Source: Chitinophaga pinensis | Lineage (GTDB): Bacteria; Bacteroidota; Bacteroidia; Flavobacteriales_D; Crocinitomicaceae | Reading direction: 5' to 3' | NCBI GenBank assembly: GCA_945883825.1 | Contig: CAMCYF010000022.1 | Coordinates: forward strand, 1-38,952 | DNA: 38,952 nt | Shown: piece after piece, positions 16,079-23,432 of the stretch | Numbering within the stretch: position 1 is the first letter of the stretch | Layout: the number at the start of each line of letters is the position of its first letter | Made by a program: the position numbers and the translations under genes | Notes under the pieces: generated by a model | Told to the model about the DNA's origin: nothing | Database searches by the model: none | What the model saw: the letters and a program-made list of their open reading frames with translations, nothing else

Positions 16079-17527
16079 TTATCCGACACTTCCTTCTAAG
16101 CTAATCGCTAAAAGTTTCTGCGCCTCAACAGCAAATTCCATCGGAAGTTGGTTCAATACTTCTTTGCAATAACCATTTACAATTAAACTAATTGCTTTTT
16201 CCTCACTAAGTCCCCGCTGCTTGCAATAAAACAATTGATCTTCACCAATCTTTGAAGTTGTTGCTTCGTGTTCAATTTTTGCAGAGGGATTTTTACATTC
16301 TATGTATGGAAATGTATGCGCACCGCAGGTATCACCCATTAATAAAGAATCACATTGTGAAAAATTGCGCGCATTTTTGGCATTTTTATGAATTTGTACC
16401 AATCCTCTGTATGAATTCTGGGATTTTCCAGCTGAAATTCCTTTGGAAATAATTGTACTTTTTGTGTTTTTTCCTAGGTGAATCATTTTTGTGCCCGTAT
16501 CTGCTTGCTGATAATTGTTTGTAACAGCCACTGAATAAAATTCTCCAATAGAATAATCTCCTTTGAGGATGCAAGAAGGATATTTCCATGTTACGGCTGA
16601 GCCTGTTTCAACTTGCGTCCAAGAAATTTTAGATTTCCGTTCACAAATTCCTCTTTTCGTCACGAAATTATAAATTCCTCCCAATCCATTTTTATCTCCA
16701 GGATACCAATTTTGAACGGTAGAATATTTTATTTCTGCATTCTCAAGTGCAATTAATTCAACAACTGCAGCATGCAATTGATTTTCATCACGCTGAGGTG
16801 CAGTGCAACCCTCCAAATATGAAACATATGCTCCTTCATCTGCAATTACTAAAGTTCTTTCAAATTGCCCCGTTCCTCCTTCATTTATTCTGAAATAAGT
16901 TGAAAGTTCCATAGGACAGCGAACACCTTTTGGGATATAGCAAAAAGAACCGTCTGTAAATACCGCAGAATTTAAGGCAGCATAAAAATTATCTGAAGTT
17001 GGAATAACTGTTCCCATGTATTTTTGAACTAACTCGGGATGCTCTTTAACCGCTTCCGAAAAAGAACAAAAGATAATTCCAAGCTCACTTAATTTTGATT
17101 TGAAAGATGTAGCAACTGAAACAGAATCCATAACAAAATCTACGGCAACTCCTGTAAGTCGCATTTGCTCTTCCATAGAAATCCCCAATTTTTTCATTGT
17201 AGCTTTCATTTCTGGATCGACATCCTCCCAAGATTCATATTTCTTGCTCTGTTTCGGAGCGGAGTAATATGCTATTTCATCAAATTTTGGCTTCTCGTAA
17301 TGCACATGACCCCATTCGGGCTCAGTCATTGTTTGCCAAACAGCAAATGCTTTTAAGCGGTAGTCTAACATCCAATTTGGCTCTTCTTTTTTTGATGAAA
17401 TTAAGCGAATAATATCTTCATTTAAGCCAACAGGAATTTTATCGGATTCTATATTTGTAACAAATCCGTATTTGTATTCTTGATCTTGTAAATCTTTTTC
17501 TAAATCGGTTTCTGTATAGTTGCTCAT
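16079..17527 (-). CDS. sufB: Fe-S cluster assembly scaffold subunit SufB
   Basis: A 482-residue scaffold protein of normal length on which nascent Fe-S clusters form. Diagnostic stretches are [78 protein letters not shown] and [20 protein letters not shown]. The Cys of SQCDSLL corresponds by family pattern to the E. coli SufB Cys405 that works with the SufD His. The C-terminal cap [17 protein letters not shown] mirrors that of SufD. It is second in the operon, 18 bp behind the A-type carrier gene. Confidence 0.97.
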   Translation of the reverse strand: MSNYTETDLEKDLQDQEYKYGFVTNIESDKIPVGLNEDIIRLISSKKEEPNWMLDYRLKAFAVWQTMTEPEWGHVHYEKPKFDEIAYYSAPKQSKKYESWEDVDPEMKATMKKLGISMEEQMRLTGVAVDFVMDSVSVATSFKSKLSELGIIFCSFSEAVKEHPELVQKYMGTVIPTSDNFYAALNSAVFTDGSFCYIPKGVRCPMELSTYFRINEGGTGQFERTLVIADEGAYVSYLEGCTAPQRDENQLHAAVVELIALENAEIKYSTVQNWYPGDKNGLGGIYNFVTKRGICERKSKISWTQVETGSAVTWKYPSCILKGDYSIGEFYSVAVTNNYQQADTGTKMIHLGKNTKSTIISKGISAGKSQNSYRGLVQIHKNAKNARNFSQCDSLLMGDTCGAHTFPYIECKNPSAKIEHEATTSKIGEDQLFYCKQRGLSEEKAISLIVNGYCKEVLNQLPMEFAVEAQKLLAISLEGSVG

Positions 17528-17545
17528 TATTTGCTTTTCTCTACT

Positions 17546-17869
17546 TTAAACTGAAAATGATTCTCCACAACCACAAGTTCTATCTGCATTTGGATTTTTA
17601 AAAATAAATCCTTTACCATTTAAACCACCTGAAAAATCAAGGATTGTGCCAATTAAATACAAAAAACTTTTTTTGTCAACGACCACTCGAATACCATTGT
17701 CTTCAAAGGATTTATCTTCTTCTTTTTCTTCATTGTCGAAGGTCAATTGATACATTAAACCTGAACAACCGCCACCCTCAACACCAACACGAATAAATAA
17801 TCCATCTTTTCCTTCATCATCCATTAGACGAAGTGCTTGTTTTTTTGCAGCATCTGTTACAGTAATCAT
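17546..17869 (-). CDS. sufA: A-type Fe-S carrier protein, SufA/IscA family
   Basis: A 107-residue carrier that takes Fe-S clusters from the SufBCD scaffold to target proteins. The three cluster-binding cysteines are Cys35 (GGGCSGLMY), Cys99 and Cys101 (RTCGCGESF). The acidic insert EEKEEDKSFED is typical of family loops. It is the promoter-proximal gene of the SUF operon. IscA and ErpA share the same fold, so the name SufA rests on the operon. Confidence 0.93.
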   Translation of the reverse strand: MITVTDAAKKQALRLMDDEGKDGLFIRVGVEGGGCSGLMYQLTFDNEEKEEDKSFEDNGIRVVVDKKSFLYLIGTILDFSGGLNGKGFIFKNPNADRTCGCGESFSV

Positions 17870-17916
17870 GTGCCTTGTTTATTTAGATTTATTATAAATA
17901 ACAATGAATTGCATTG

Positions 17917-17948
17917 CAAAAATACCGCTTTTATGGTATTCACACAAA
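17917..17948 (-). promoter_or_regulatory. SUF operon promoter with embedded dyad
   Basis: On the minus strand TTTG (17948-17945), a 20-bp spacer and TATTTTTG (17924-17917) form a perfect Bacteroidota-type promoter. The spacer and first -7 bases contain ATACCATAAAAGCGGTAT (17939-17922), the same ATACC-N8-GGTAT dyad as at 11612-11629 and 7992-8009. A protein bound there would block the promoter. The start codon is about 48 bases downstream. Confidence 0.65.
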
Positions 17949-18096
17949 TAAATCTCATACTTGTCTAACAAATTAATGAAAATTTGGTTTTAATTTTATT
18001 TGTTTGTCTTATTTCTATGAAAAGTAAATCCAAGAAAATAGAATATGTTAGATAGAAAAAAATAAAACAAATTAAATTTTTATCTGTTAAAAGAGT

Positions 18097-18687
18097 ATGA
18101 AACAGAGACTTTTATTTTTTTTAATACTGCTTTCTTCAATACTTCATTGCCAAACAAAGCAGGATAAATTTGATGTAGCTTATTTTGGAAGCGGTTGTTT
18201 TTGGTGTGTTGAAGCAATCTTTGAAAGTGTTAAAGGAATCGAATATGCTGAGTCGGGGTATTCAGGCGGGAAAGTTAAAAATCCAAGTTATAATCAAATT
18301 TGTACTGGAACTACTGGTCACGCTGAGACTGTAAAAGTAGTGTATGATCCTAAAATTATTTCCTATGATGATTTATTAAGAGTATTCTTCAACTCTCACG
18401 ATCCAACAACTTTAAATCAGCAAGGACCAGATAAAGGAACACAGTATCGCTCGGTTATATTTTATGCTACAGATGAAGAAAAAGAGAAGGCAAAAGCATA
18501 TATTCAAAAATTATTGGCTAATAAAAAATTTAAGTCCATCACTACTGAATGTACTCTCTTTGAAAAATTTTATAAGGCTGAGGACTACCATCAGAATTTT
18601 GAAAGAGACAACCCCGATAATCCATATGTTATTTCTGTGAGTAAACCCAGACTCAACGCTTTTAAAAAGAAACACTTAAACAAATAA
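18097..18687 (+). CDS. msrA: Peptide methionine (S)-S-oxide reductase MsrA, exported
   Basis: A 196-residue enzyme that repairs oxidised methionine. The active site GSGCFWCVEAIF is at residues 31-42, with Cys34 catalytic. Downstream are GYSGGKVKNPSY, CTGTTGHAETVKV, FFNSHDPTTLNQQGPDKGTQ and EDYHQNF. An N-terminal hydrophobic signal (residues 1-18, ending SILHC) predicts export; Cys18 is a possible lipid site but His at -1 is unusual. Export would place it in the periplasm, protecting envelope proteins from oxidants. It is followed after 2 bp by a SOUL-family gene, so the two are co-transcribed. Confidence 0.93.
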   Translation: MKQRLLFFLILLSSILHCQTKQDKFDVAYFGSGCFWCVEAIFESVKGIEYAESGYSGGKVKNPSYNQICTGTTGHAETVKVVYDPKIISYDDLLRVFFNSHDPTTLNQQGPDKGTQYRSVIFYATDEEKEKAKAYIQKLLANKKFKSITTECTLFEKFYKAEDYHQNFERDNPDNPYVISVSKPRLNAFKKKHLNK

Positions 18688-18689
18688 AA

Positions 18690-19274
18690 ATGAATAAAGT
18701 ATTTTTAATTCTTGCAGTAATAATTGGTATTTTCTTTCTTTCACAATTAATTATGTCCTTTCAATCTGATAAAATCGAAACACCAAAATATATCGTTTTA
18801 AAAAAATACGATGAATTTGAAATTCGGCAATACGACTCAATGATTATTGCCCAAACAATTCTTCCTTCTGCATCTTATGAAGCTTCTTCAAGCATGGGAT
18901 TTCGTAGAGTGGCATCTTATATTTTTGGTGGAAACAATAAAAATGAATCAATTTCAATGACTGCTCCAGTCTTTATGGAAATGGGGGACAATACAAAAAT
19001 GGCATTTGTAATGCCAAAGAACTACAAATTAGAAGAGCTCCCAAAACCCAATTCAGGAGATGTTCAATTAATTGTAATTGAGCCAAAAAAATATGCAGTA
19101 ATAAAATTTTCTGGTTATGCCTCAGATGAAAAAATTAAAGAGAAAAGTCAAGAACTTCAAAATTTAATTTCTCGTGAAAAATTAACTAAGGTTGGTTCAT
19201 TTCAGTATCTTGGATACAATCCTCCATGGAAAGTTATTGGCAGAAAAAACGAGATTGCAGTAGAGATAAATTAA
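18690..19274 (+). CDS. SOUL heme-binding family protein
   Basis: A 194-residue protein with one N-terminal membrane or signal segment (about residues 2-22) and a SOUL/HBP domain: YIVLKKYDEFEIRQYDSMII, ASSSMGFRRVASYIFGGNN, SISMTAPVFMEM, TKMAFVMPKNYKLEELPKP, and the C-terminal FQYLGYNPPWKVIGRKNEI. Members bind heme or porphyrin in animals and plants, but the bacterial role is not settled. The 2-bp spacing to msrA suggests a shared oxidative or heme-linked envelope task; that is inference. It ends 3 bp before a convergent gene. Confidence 0.85.
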   Translation: MNKVFLILAVIIGIFFLSQLIMSFQSDKIETPKYIVLKKYDEFEIRQYDSMIIAQTILPSASYEASSSMGFRRVASYIFGGNNKNESISMTAPVFMEMGDNTKMAFVMPKNYKLEELPKPNSGDVQLIVIEPKKYAVIKFSGYASDEKIKEKSQELQNLISREKLTKVGSFQYLGYNPPWKVIGRKNEIAVEIN

Positions 19275-19277
19275 TAT

Positions 19278-20123
19278 TTAAAGTCTTCTGTACCATTGAC
19301 ATATTGGAAATGGGATTTGTTGAAATTCTCCTTCAGCCTGTAGAAAGGCAAATCCAAATTGAAAAGCATTCGTTTCAGTAAAATGATACCTCAAATTTGG
19401 TGTAAAAAACCCGAATTCCTTTGTAATAAATGAGTCAAAAACAAAACTTAATTTATTGCTTAACTTAGCCATCCCAGCAATTGAAAAAAGAGCTGTACCT
19501 TGACTTCCGAAGCCTCCTGTCCATACTGCTCCATAACCAGAGCTAAAATTAATGTTATTTCGACCATTGCCAAATGTTAACGCCGCAAAAGGTAGCGCTA
19601 AACCTGCTCGCCCAACCCATGTAGTTGTTCCTACAAGTCCACCAATAGCATAATGAACATTTTTACTAATTTTATTTGAGTACTTAAACGACCCAACAAC
19701 TGGGTTGCCAATCCAAGAAGTCATTATCCCAACACCAAAGTGGTCACTAACACTAAATTGGATGTCAGGCCCAAATAAATTCCATTGAATATAGTTTTTC
19801 CCTTTTTCAATTGGCAAACCATTTGTTGTTAAAAAATATCGAGTACAATAATTATCCTTTCCAAGATATTTTCCATTTTTACTCATATCAGATTCATTAA
19901 TTTCACTGATAGTTTTAACAAAAAATTGCGGGATAATTTGTCGACGGCCATCTGTAGAAGATACTGTAAGTTCTCTTTCATTATTTTGGGTAACTTTTCC
20001 AATTATTTTTGTCCCATCATTTAAAGTGACGCAAACCAACTTGGTAGAATCAGCAGGAAATATTTGAGAAAAACCTAAATTAAAAGAAAAAATAAATGAG
20101 CAGATTATAATTAATTGATTCAT
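19278..20123 (-). CDS. Putative outer membrane beta-barrel protein of unknown function
   Basis: I do not recognise a named family. The 281-residue protein has a signal peptide (about residues 1-19, ending GFSQ). A small SH3- or Sm-like strand set follows at about 30-75 (VCVTLNDGTKIIGKVTQNNE, RQIIPQFFVKTISEI). The remainder alternates hydrophobic and polar residues with many Gly and aromatic residues (GVGIMTSWIGNPVVGSFKYS, NFSSGYGAVWTGGFG, LRYHFTETNAFQFGFAFLQ), as expected for an eight-stranded or larger barrel. It is monocistronic, convergent with the SOUL gene. Confidence 0.6.
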   Translation of the reverse strand: MNQLIIICSFIFSFNLGFSQIFPADSTKLVCVTLNDGTKIIGKVTQNNERELTVSSTDGRRQIIPQFFVKTISEINESDMSKNGKYLGKDNYCTRYFLTTNGLPIEKGKNYIQWNLFGPDIQFSVSDHFGVGIMTSWIGNPVVGSFKYSNKISKNVHYAIGGLVGTTTWVGRAGLALPFAALTFGNGRNNINFSSGYGAVWTGGFGSQGTALFSIAGMAKLSNKLSFVFDSFITKEFGFFTPNLRYHFTETNAFQFGFAFLQAEGEFQQIPFPICQWYRRL

Positions 20124-20210
20124 GTTGATTAGTTAAGTTAAGACTTCTTAAATTCAAAATTAGTTGAAAAATAAAAAAAAAAATAATTTGATTTCACAAA
20201 TCACGGCATC

Positions 20211-20233
20211 TTATTTGCGAAAATCGCAAATAA
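20211..20233 (-). terminator. Hairpin downstream of the S41 peptidase gene
   Basis: A perfect 10-bp inverted repeat TTATTTGCGA-AAA-TCGCAAATAA. A second imperfect stem (AAGCCTAA / TTAGGGCTT) lies between it and the stop codon. Neither is followed by a strong T-run on the minus strand, so this is a probable but not classic terminator. Confidence 0.5.
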
Positions 20234-20258
20234 AAGCCTAAGAAAAGCTTTTTAGGGC

Positions 20259-21839
20259 TTATTTAAGTTCTTTTAACGCAGTATTTAATTCATTGTCAAG
20301 AGGATTTATTGTTCTATAAAATCCTTCTTCAGTCCAAATTTGGCGCGCAATTTCAGCTTTTAAGATTTTTGCAATATTATTTCTACTGTGTTGGTATTCT
20401 TTCTCATTTAATGCAACCTTGAAGTCTTTAGCTGCAAAGCTTATAAATTTTCTAGAGAGTATTTCATCTACAATAAATTGCTCATTAAAACTTTTTGCAT
20501 CTTTCCATACGTTTCTCTTAGCGCTTACATAATCAAATGAAAAAGCAGTAAATGCACCGCTGAATCTAAGTGAAGTTAAATAGAAGCTTGTTCCTGATGA
20601 ATCAAAAGGGACGAAAACATCTGGTTGAATGCCACCGCCCCCATAAACAATCCGACCTTTTAGTGTTTTAAATTTCAATGAATCTGCAAGTAAACGTTTA
20701 TCTTGAACATACAGCTCATTATTAGTAAAGCGCTCTTCATCAGTCATGTAATCCTCGTATTTACCATTATAAGGTCTTTGAATACAACGTCCTGAAGGAG
20801 TATAATAACGTGCAATAGTTATGCGCAAGTTACTCCCATCTCGCAGTAAACGATCTTCCTGTACCAATCCTTTTCCAAAAGATCTTCTCCCGACAATAAT
20901 AGCTCGGTCGTTATCTTGTAAGGCACCAGCTAATATTTCACTTGCAGAAGCGGAATATGCGTTAATTAGCACAACTGTTTTTGTGTTTTCTAATAAACCC
21001 CCTGAATTCGATTTATATATTTGCTCTCCGCTTTTTCTACCTTTTGTTTTCAGCATAATAAGTCCCTCCTTTAAAAATTCATCGGCAATGTCTGTTGCTG
21101 CTGTTAAAACGCCACCACCATTATTTCTTAAGTCAAGCACTAATTTTGTCATCCCCATTTCTTTCAATCGTGAAGCAGCAATATTAAAGTCTCGAGCGGT
21201 AGGAACAGAAAATTGATCAATTAAAATATAACCTGTAGTTGCGTTTAGCATATAAGCACAAGTAATGGTTTCCAATGGAATTGCTCCCCTTTGAAGTGAA
21301 AATAATTTATACTTTTTCCCTCTGAGGACTTTAAATTTAACCTTTGTTCCCGCGAGCCCTTTTAATTTTTGCATTACTTTTTCATTGGTTATTTTTTTGC
21401 CAACAACAGATTTACCCTCAATTTCTATTATTTTATCCCCGGCTTTTACACCTGCCATTTCTGAGGGTGATCCACCAATAATATTTGTAATACAAATTGT
21501 ATCTCGCAGTAAGAGAAAACGCACTCCAATGCCCCCAAACTCCCCCTCAATGGATTCATTCACTGCTGCCATATCTTTTGACGCAATGTAGTTGCTATGT
21601 GGATCAAGTTTATGGAGCATTTCGGAAATAGTCTCTTCAAAAACCCTGTCTTTATCGACTTTATCAACATAACGATTTTCGAGTAAATCCAAAATATCTT
21701 CTAACTTTTGGACATCGGCAGCCTTCTCTGTATTATTTGAAAAGCCATGGCTAAGTAGACCCCCAAAATAAAGACCAAGTGCTAAAAAAAGAGACAACAG
21801 AAGGGGCAAAGTATAATTAGATTTAGGAGCCTCAGACAT
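20259..21839 (-). CDS. C-terminal processing peptidase, S41A family (CtpA-like)
   Basis: A 526-residue protease anchored by one N-terminal membrane segment (about residues 10-28), acting in the periplasm. A helical region (about 40-80) precedes a PDZ domain at about 90-180 (GEFGGIGVRFLLLRDTICIT, GGSPSEMAGVKAGDKIIEIE). The S41 core then holds LVLDLRNNGGGVL and YSASASEILAGALQDNDRAI. Ser298 is the likely nucleophile and Lys323 in SFGKG the base, exactly 25 residues apart as in family members. The last 130 residues form a C-terminal helical domain. Its start overlaps the upstream deaminase gene by 8 bp, so it belongs to that operon. Confidence 0.93.
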   Translation of the reverse strand: MSEAPKSNYTLPLLLSLFLALGLYFGGLLSHGFSNNTEKAADVQKLEDILDLLENRYVDKVDKDRVFEETISEMLHKLDPHSNYIASKDMAAVNESIEGEFGGIGVRFLLLRDTICITNIIGGSPSEMAGVKAGDKIIEIEGKSVVGKKITNEKVMQKLKGLAGTKVKFKVLRGKKYKLFSLQRGAIPLETITCAYMLNATTGYILIDQFSVPTARDFNIAASRLKEMGMTKLVLDLRNNGGGVLTAATDIADEFLKEGLIMLKTKGRKSGEQIYKSNSGGLLENTKTVVLINAYSASASEILAGALQDNDRAIIVGRRSFGKGLVQEDRLLRDGSNLRITIARYYTPSGRCIQRPYNGKYEDYMTDEERFTNNELYVQDKRLLADSLKFKTLKGRIVYGGGGIQPDVFVPFDSSGTSFYLTSLRFSGAFTAFSFDYVSAKRNVWKDAKSFNEQFIVDEILSRKFISFAAKDFKVALNEKEYQHSRNNIAKILKAEIARQIWTEEGFYRTINPLDNELNTALKELK

Positions 21840-22269
21840 TGGAGATGTTTTCTATGTGGTTTATTTGAATTCCGGCATCCGTTAAAAAATCTATTCCAGA
21901 AATGTCTTTGTATTTTTCCTTAAATACGACTCTTGTAATTCCAGATTGTAGAATTAGTTTACTGCATTCCTTGCATGGAGAGTGTGTTAAATAGAGCGTC
22001 GCATCTTTGCAATTATTTGTCGATTTAGCAACTTTTAAAATTGCATTTGCTTCAGCATGTAAAACATACCAATGTGTTTCGCCGGATTCATTTTCGCAGG
22101 TATTATCAAAGCCAGCTGGAGTTCCATTGTATCCGTCAGAAATAATGATTGCATCTTTTACAATAATTGCTCCCACTTTTTTACGGACACATTGAGATAA
22201 TTCTGCCCAACTTTCAGCTAATCTTAAATAAGCGCGATCGTATCTTGCTTGCTTACTTTGTTCTTTCAT
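21832..22269 (-). CDS. Deoxycytidylate (dCMP) deaminase family protein
   Basis: A 145-residue zinc deaminase, probably converting dCMP to dUMP for thymidylate synthesis. The catalytic HAE is His71-Ala-Glu73, and the zinc cysteines are Cys99 and Cys102 in SPCKECSKLILQSGI. The family segments SQCVRKKVGAIIVKD and ISDGYNGTPAGFDNTCE, which bind the nucleotide, are present. The length is normal. It overlaps the S41 peptidase gene by 8 bp and begins 3 bp after the HemW-like gene, so translation in this operon is tightly packed. Confidence 0.92.
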   Translation of the reverse strand: MKEQSKQARYDRAYLRLAESWAELSQCVRKKVGAIIVKDAIIISDGYNGTPAGFDNTCENESGETHWYVLHAEANAILKVAKSTNNCKDATLYLTHSPCKECSKLILQSGITRVVFKEKYKDISGIDFLTDAGIQINHIENISNV

Positions 22270-22272
22270 AGG

Positions 22273-23418
22273 TTACAAAAGTAAAGATTTGCTTTCATTC
22301 AAACGAAAAAGATTTTCAGCAATTGCATCTGCAAAAAGCAAGCCTTTTTTAGTTAACAAAAAAACAGTTGATGTCTCCAAAATCTCTCCTCCCAAAATAT
22401 AATTATTAATGCATTTTTTCTCTTCTTCAGAAAAGCCACCAAGCAAACTTATTTTTTCTTTAGAAACGCCCCATTTTGTTCTTAATCCTGTTAAAAAAAG
22501 TTCGTTCCATTGGTCTTCTTTGCTGAGTAATTCCTCTTCATACCACGAATCATTTAAACCAACATTTTTATAATATTTTGTATTATTAGAAATATTCCAT
22601 CTTCGGTGTAGTCCATCAAATGAATGAGCGGAAGGACCAATACCAAGAAATGGGACTCCTTTCCAATAATTTGAATTGTGTTTTGAATACTGTTCATCTC
22701 TAGCGAAATTTGAAATTTCATATTGCTCATATCCATTTATCGCTAAGAATTCAATCATCTCCTCAAACTGTGTACTTTGAACTTCATCATTTGCAGGAAG
22801 TATTTTTTTCTTTTTTACCTCTTGAAACAAGGCAGTTTTTGGTTCAATGGTAAGGCAATAGGCAGAAATATGAGAAACATTTAGCGCAAGAACTGATTGT
22901 AAATGACTATTCCATTCCTTTGAACTTAAATTTGGAAGTCCATACATTATATCAACACTAATATTCTTAAAGCCGAATGATTGCGCAAGTTTAACAGACT
23001 TTATTCCCTCGGCTACATTGTGAGAACGATTCATCCAGGTCAAATCACTTTCTTTAAACGATTGTAATCCAATTGATAAACGATTTATTCCTTGTTCTTT
23101 CCAAAGAATTAAATTCTCTATTGAAATATCTTCAGGATTTGCCTCTAGCGTTATTTCGACATTCTGTCCAAGAATAAAGTTGTCTTTGACCGTATTTATA
23201 ATAAGCTCTATCTCAGATTTTAAAAGCAAACTTGGAGTTCCGCCGCCAAAATAAATTGTGTGAATCTTTTCAGAAATTTCGTTCTTCCTGAGAGTTAGTT
23301 CTTGAGCTATGGCTTTTATTACCGCTTCCCTATAAACCTCAAAAGAGGTGGAAAAATGAAAATCGCAATAAGAACAGCGTTGATTACAGAAAGGAATGTG
23401 TGTGTATATTCCAGCCAT
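22273..23418 (-). CDS. hemW: Radical SAM protein HemW (heme chaperone-like)
   Basis: A 381-residue radical SAM protein once named oxygen-independent coproporphyrinogen oxidase-like; characterised HemW proteins carry heme rather than oxidise the porphyrinogen. The [4Fe-4S] ligands are Cys11, Cys15 and Cys18 in PFCNQRCSYCDFH. The SAM-binding part shows IHTIYFGGGTPSLL, VEITLEANPEDIS and GINRLSIGLQSF. The HemW-type HNSNYWKGVPFLGIGPSAHS follows, then a winged-helix C-terminal domain with LFLTGLRTKWGVS. The Cys four residues before the cluster that marks true HemN is absent. Its 3' neighbours are unrelated housekeeping genes. Confidence 0.9.
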   Translation of the reverse strand: MAGIYTHIPFCNQRCSYCDFHFSTSFEVYREAVIKAIAQELTLRKNEISEKIHTIYFGGGTPSLLLKSEIELIINTVKDNFILGQNVEITLEANPEDISIENLILWKEQGINRLSIGLQSFKESDLTWMNRSHNVAEGIKSVKLAQSFGFKNISVDIMYGLPNLSSKEWNSHLQSVLALNVSHISAYCLTIEPKTALFQEVKKKKILPANDEVQSTQFEEMIEFLAINGYEQYEISNFARDEQYSKHNSNYWKGVPFLGIGPSAHSFDGLHRRWNISNNTKYYKNVGLNDSWYEEELLSKEDQWNELFLTGLRTKWGVSKEKISLLGGFSEEEKKCINNYILGGEILETSTVFLLTKKGLLFADAIAENLFRLNESKSLLL

Positions 23419-23432
23419 TCCCTACTTGAAAA

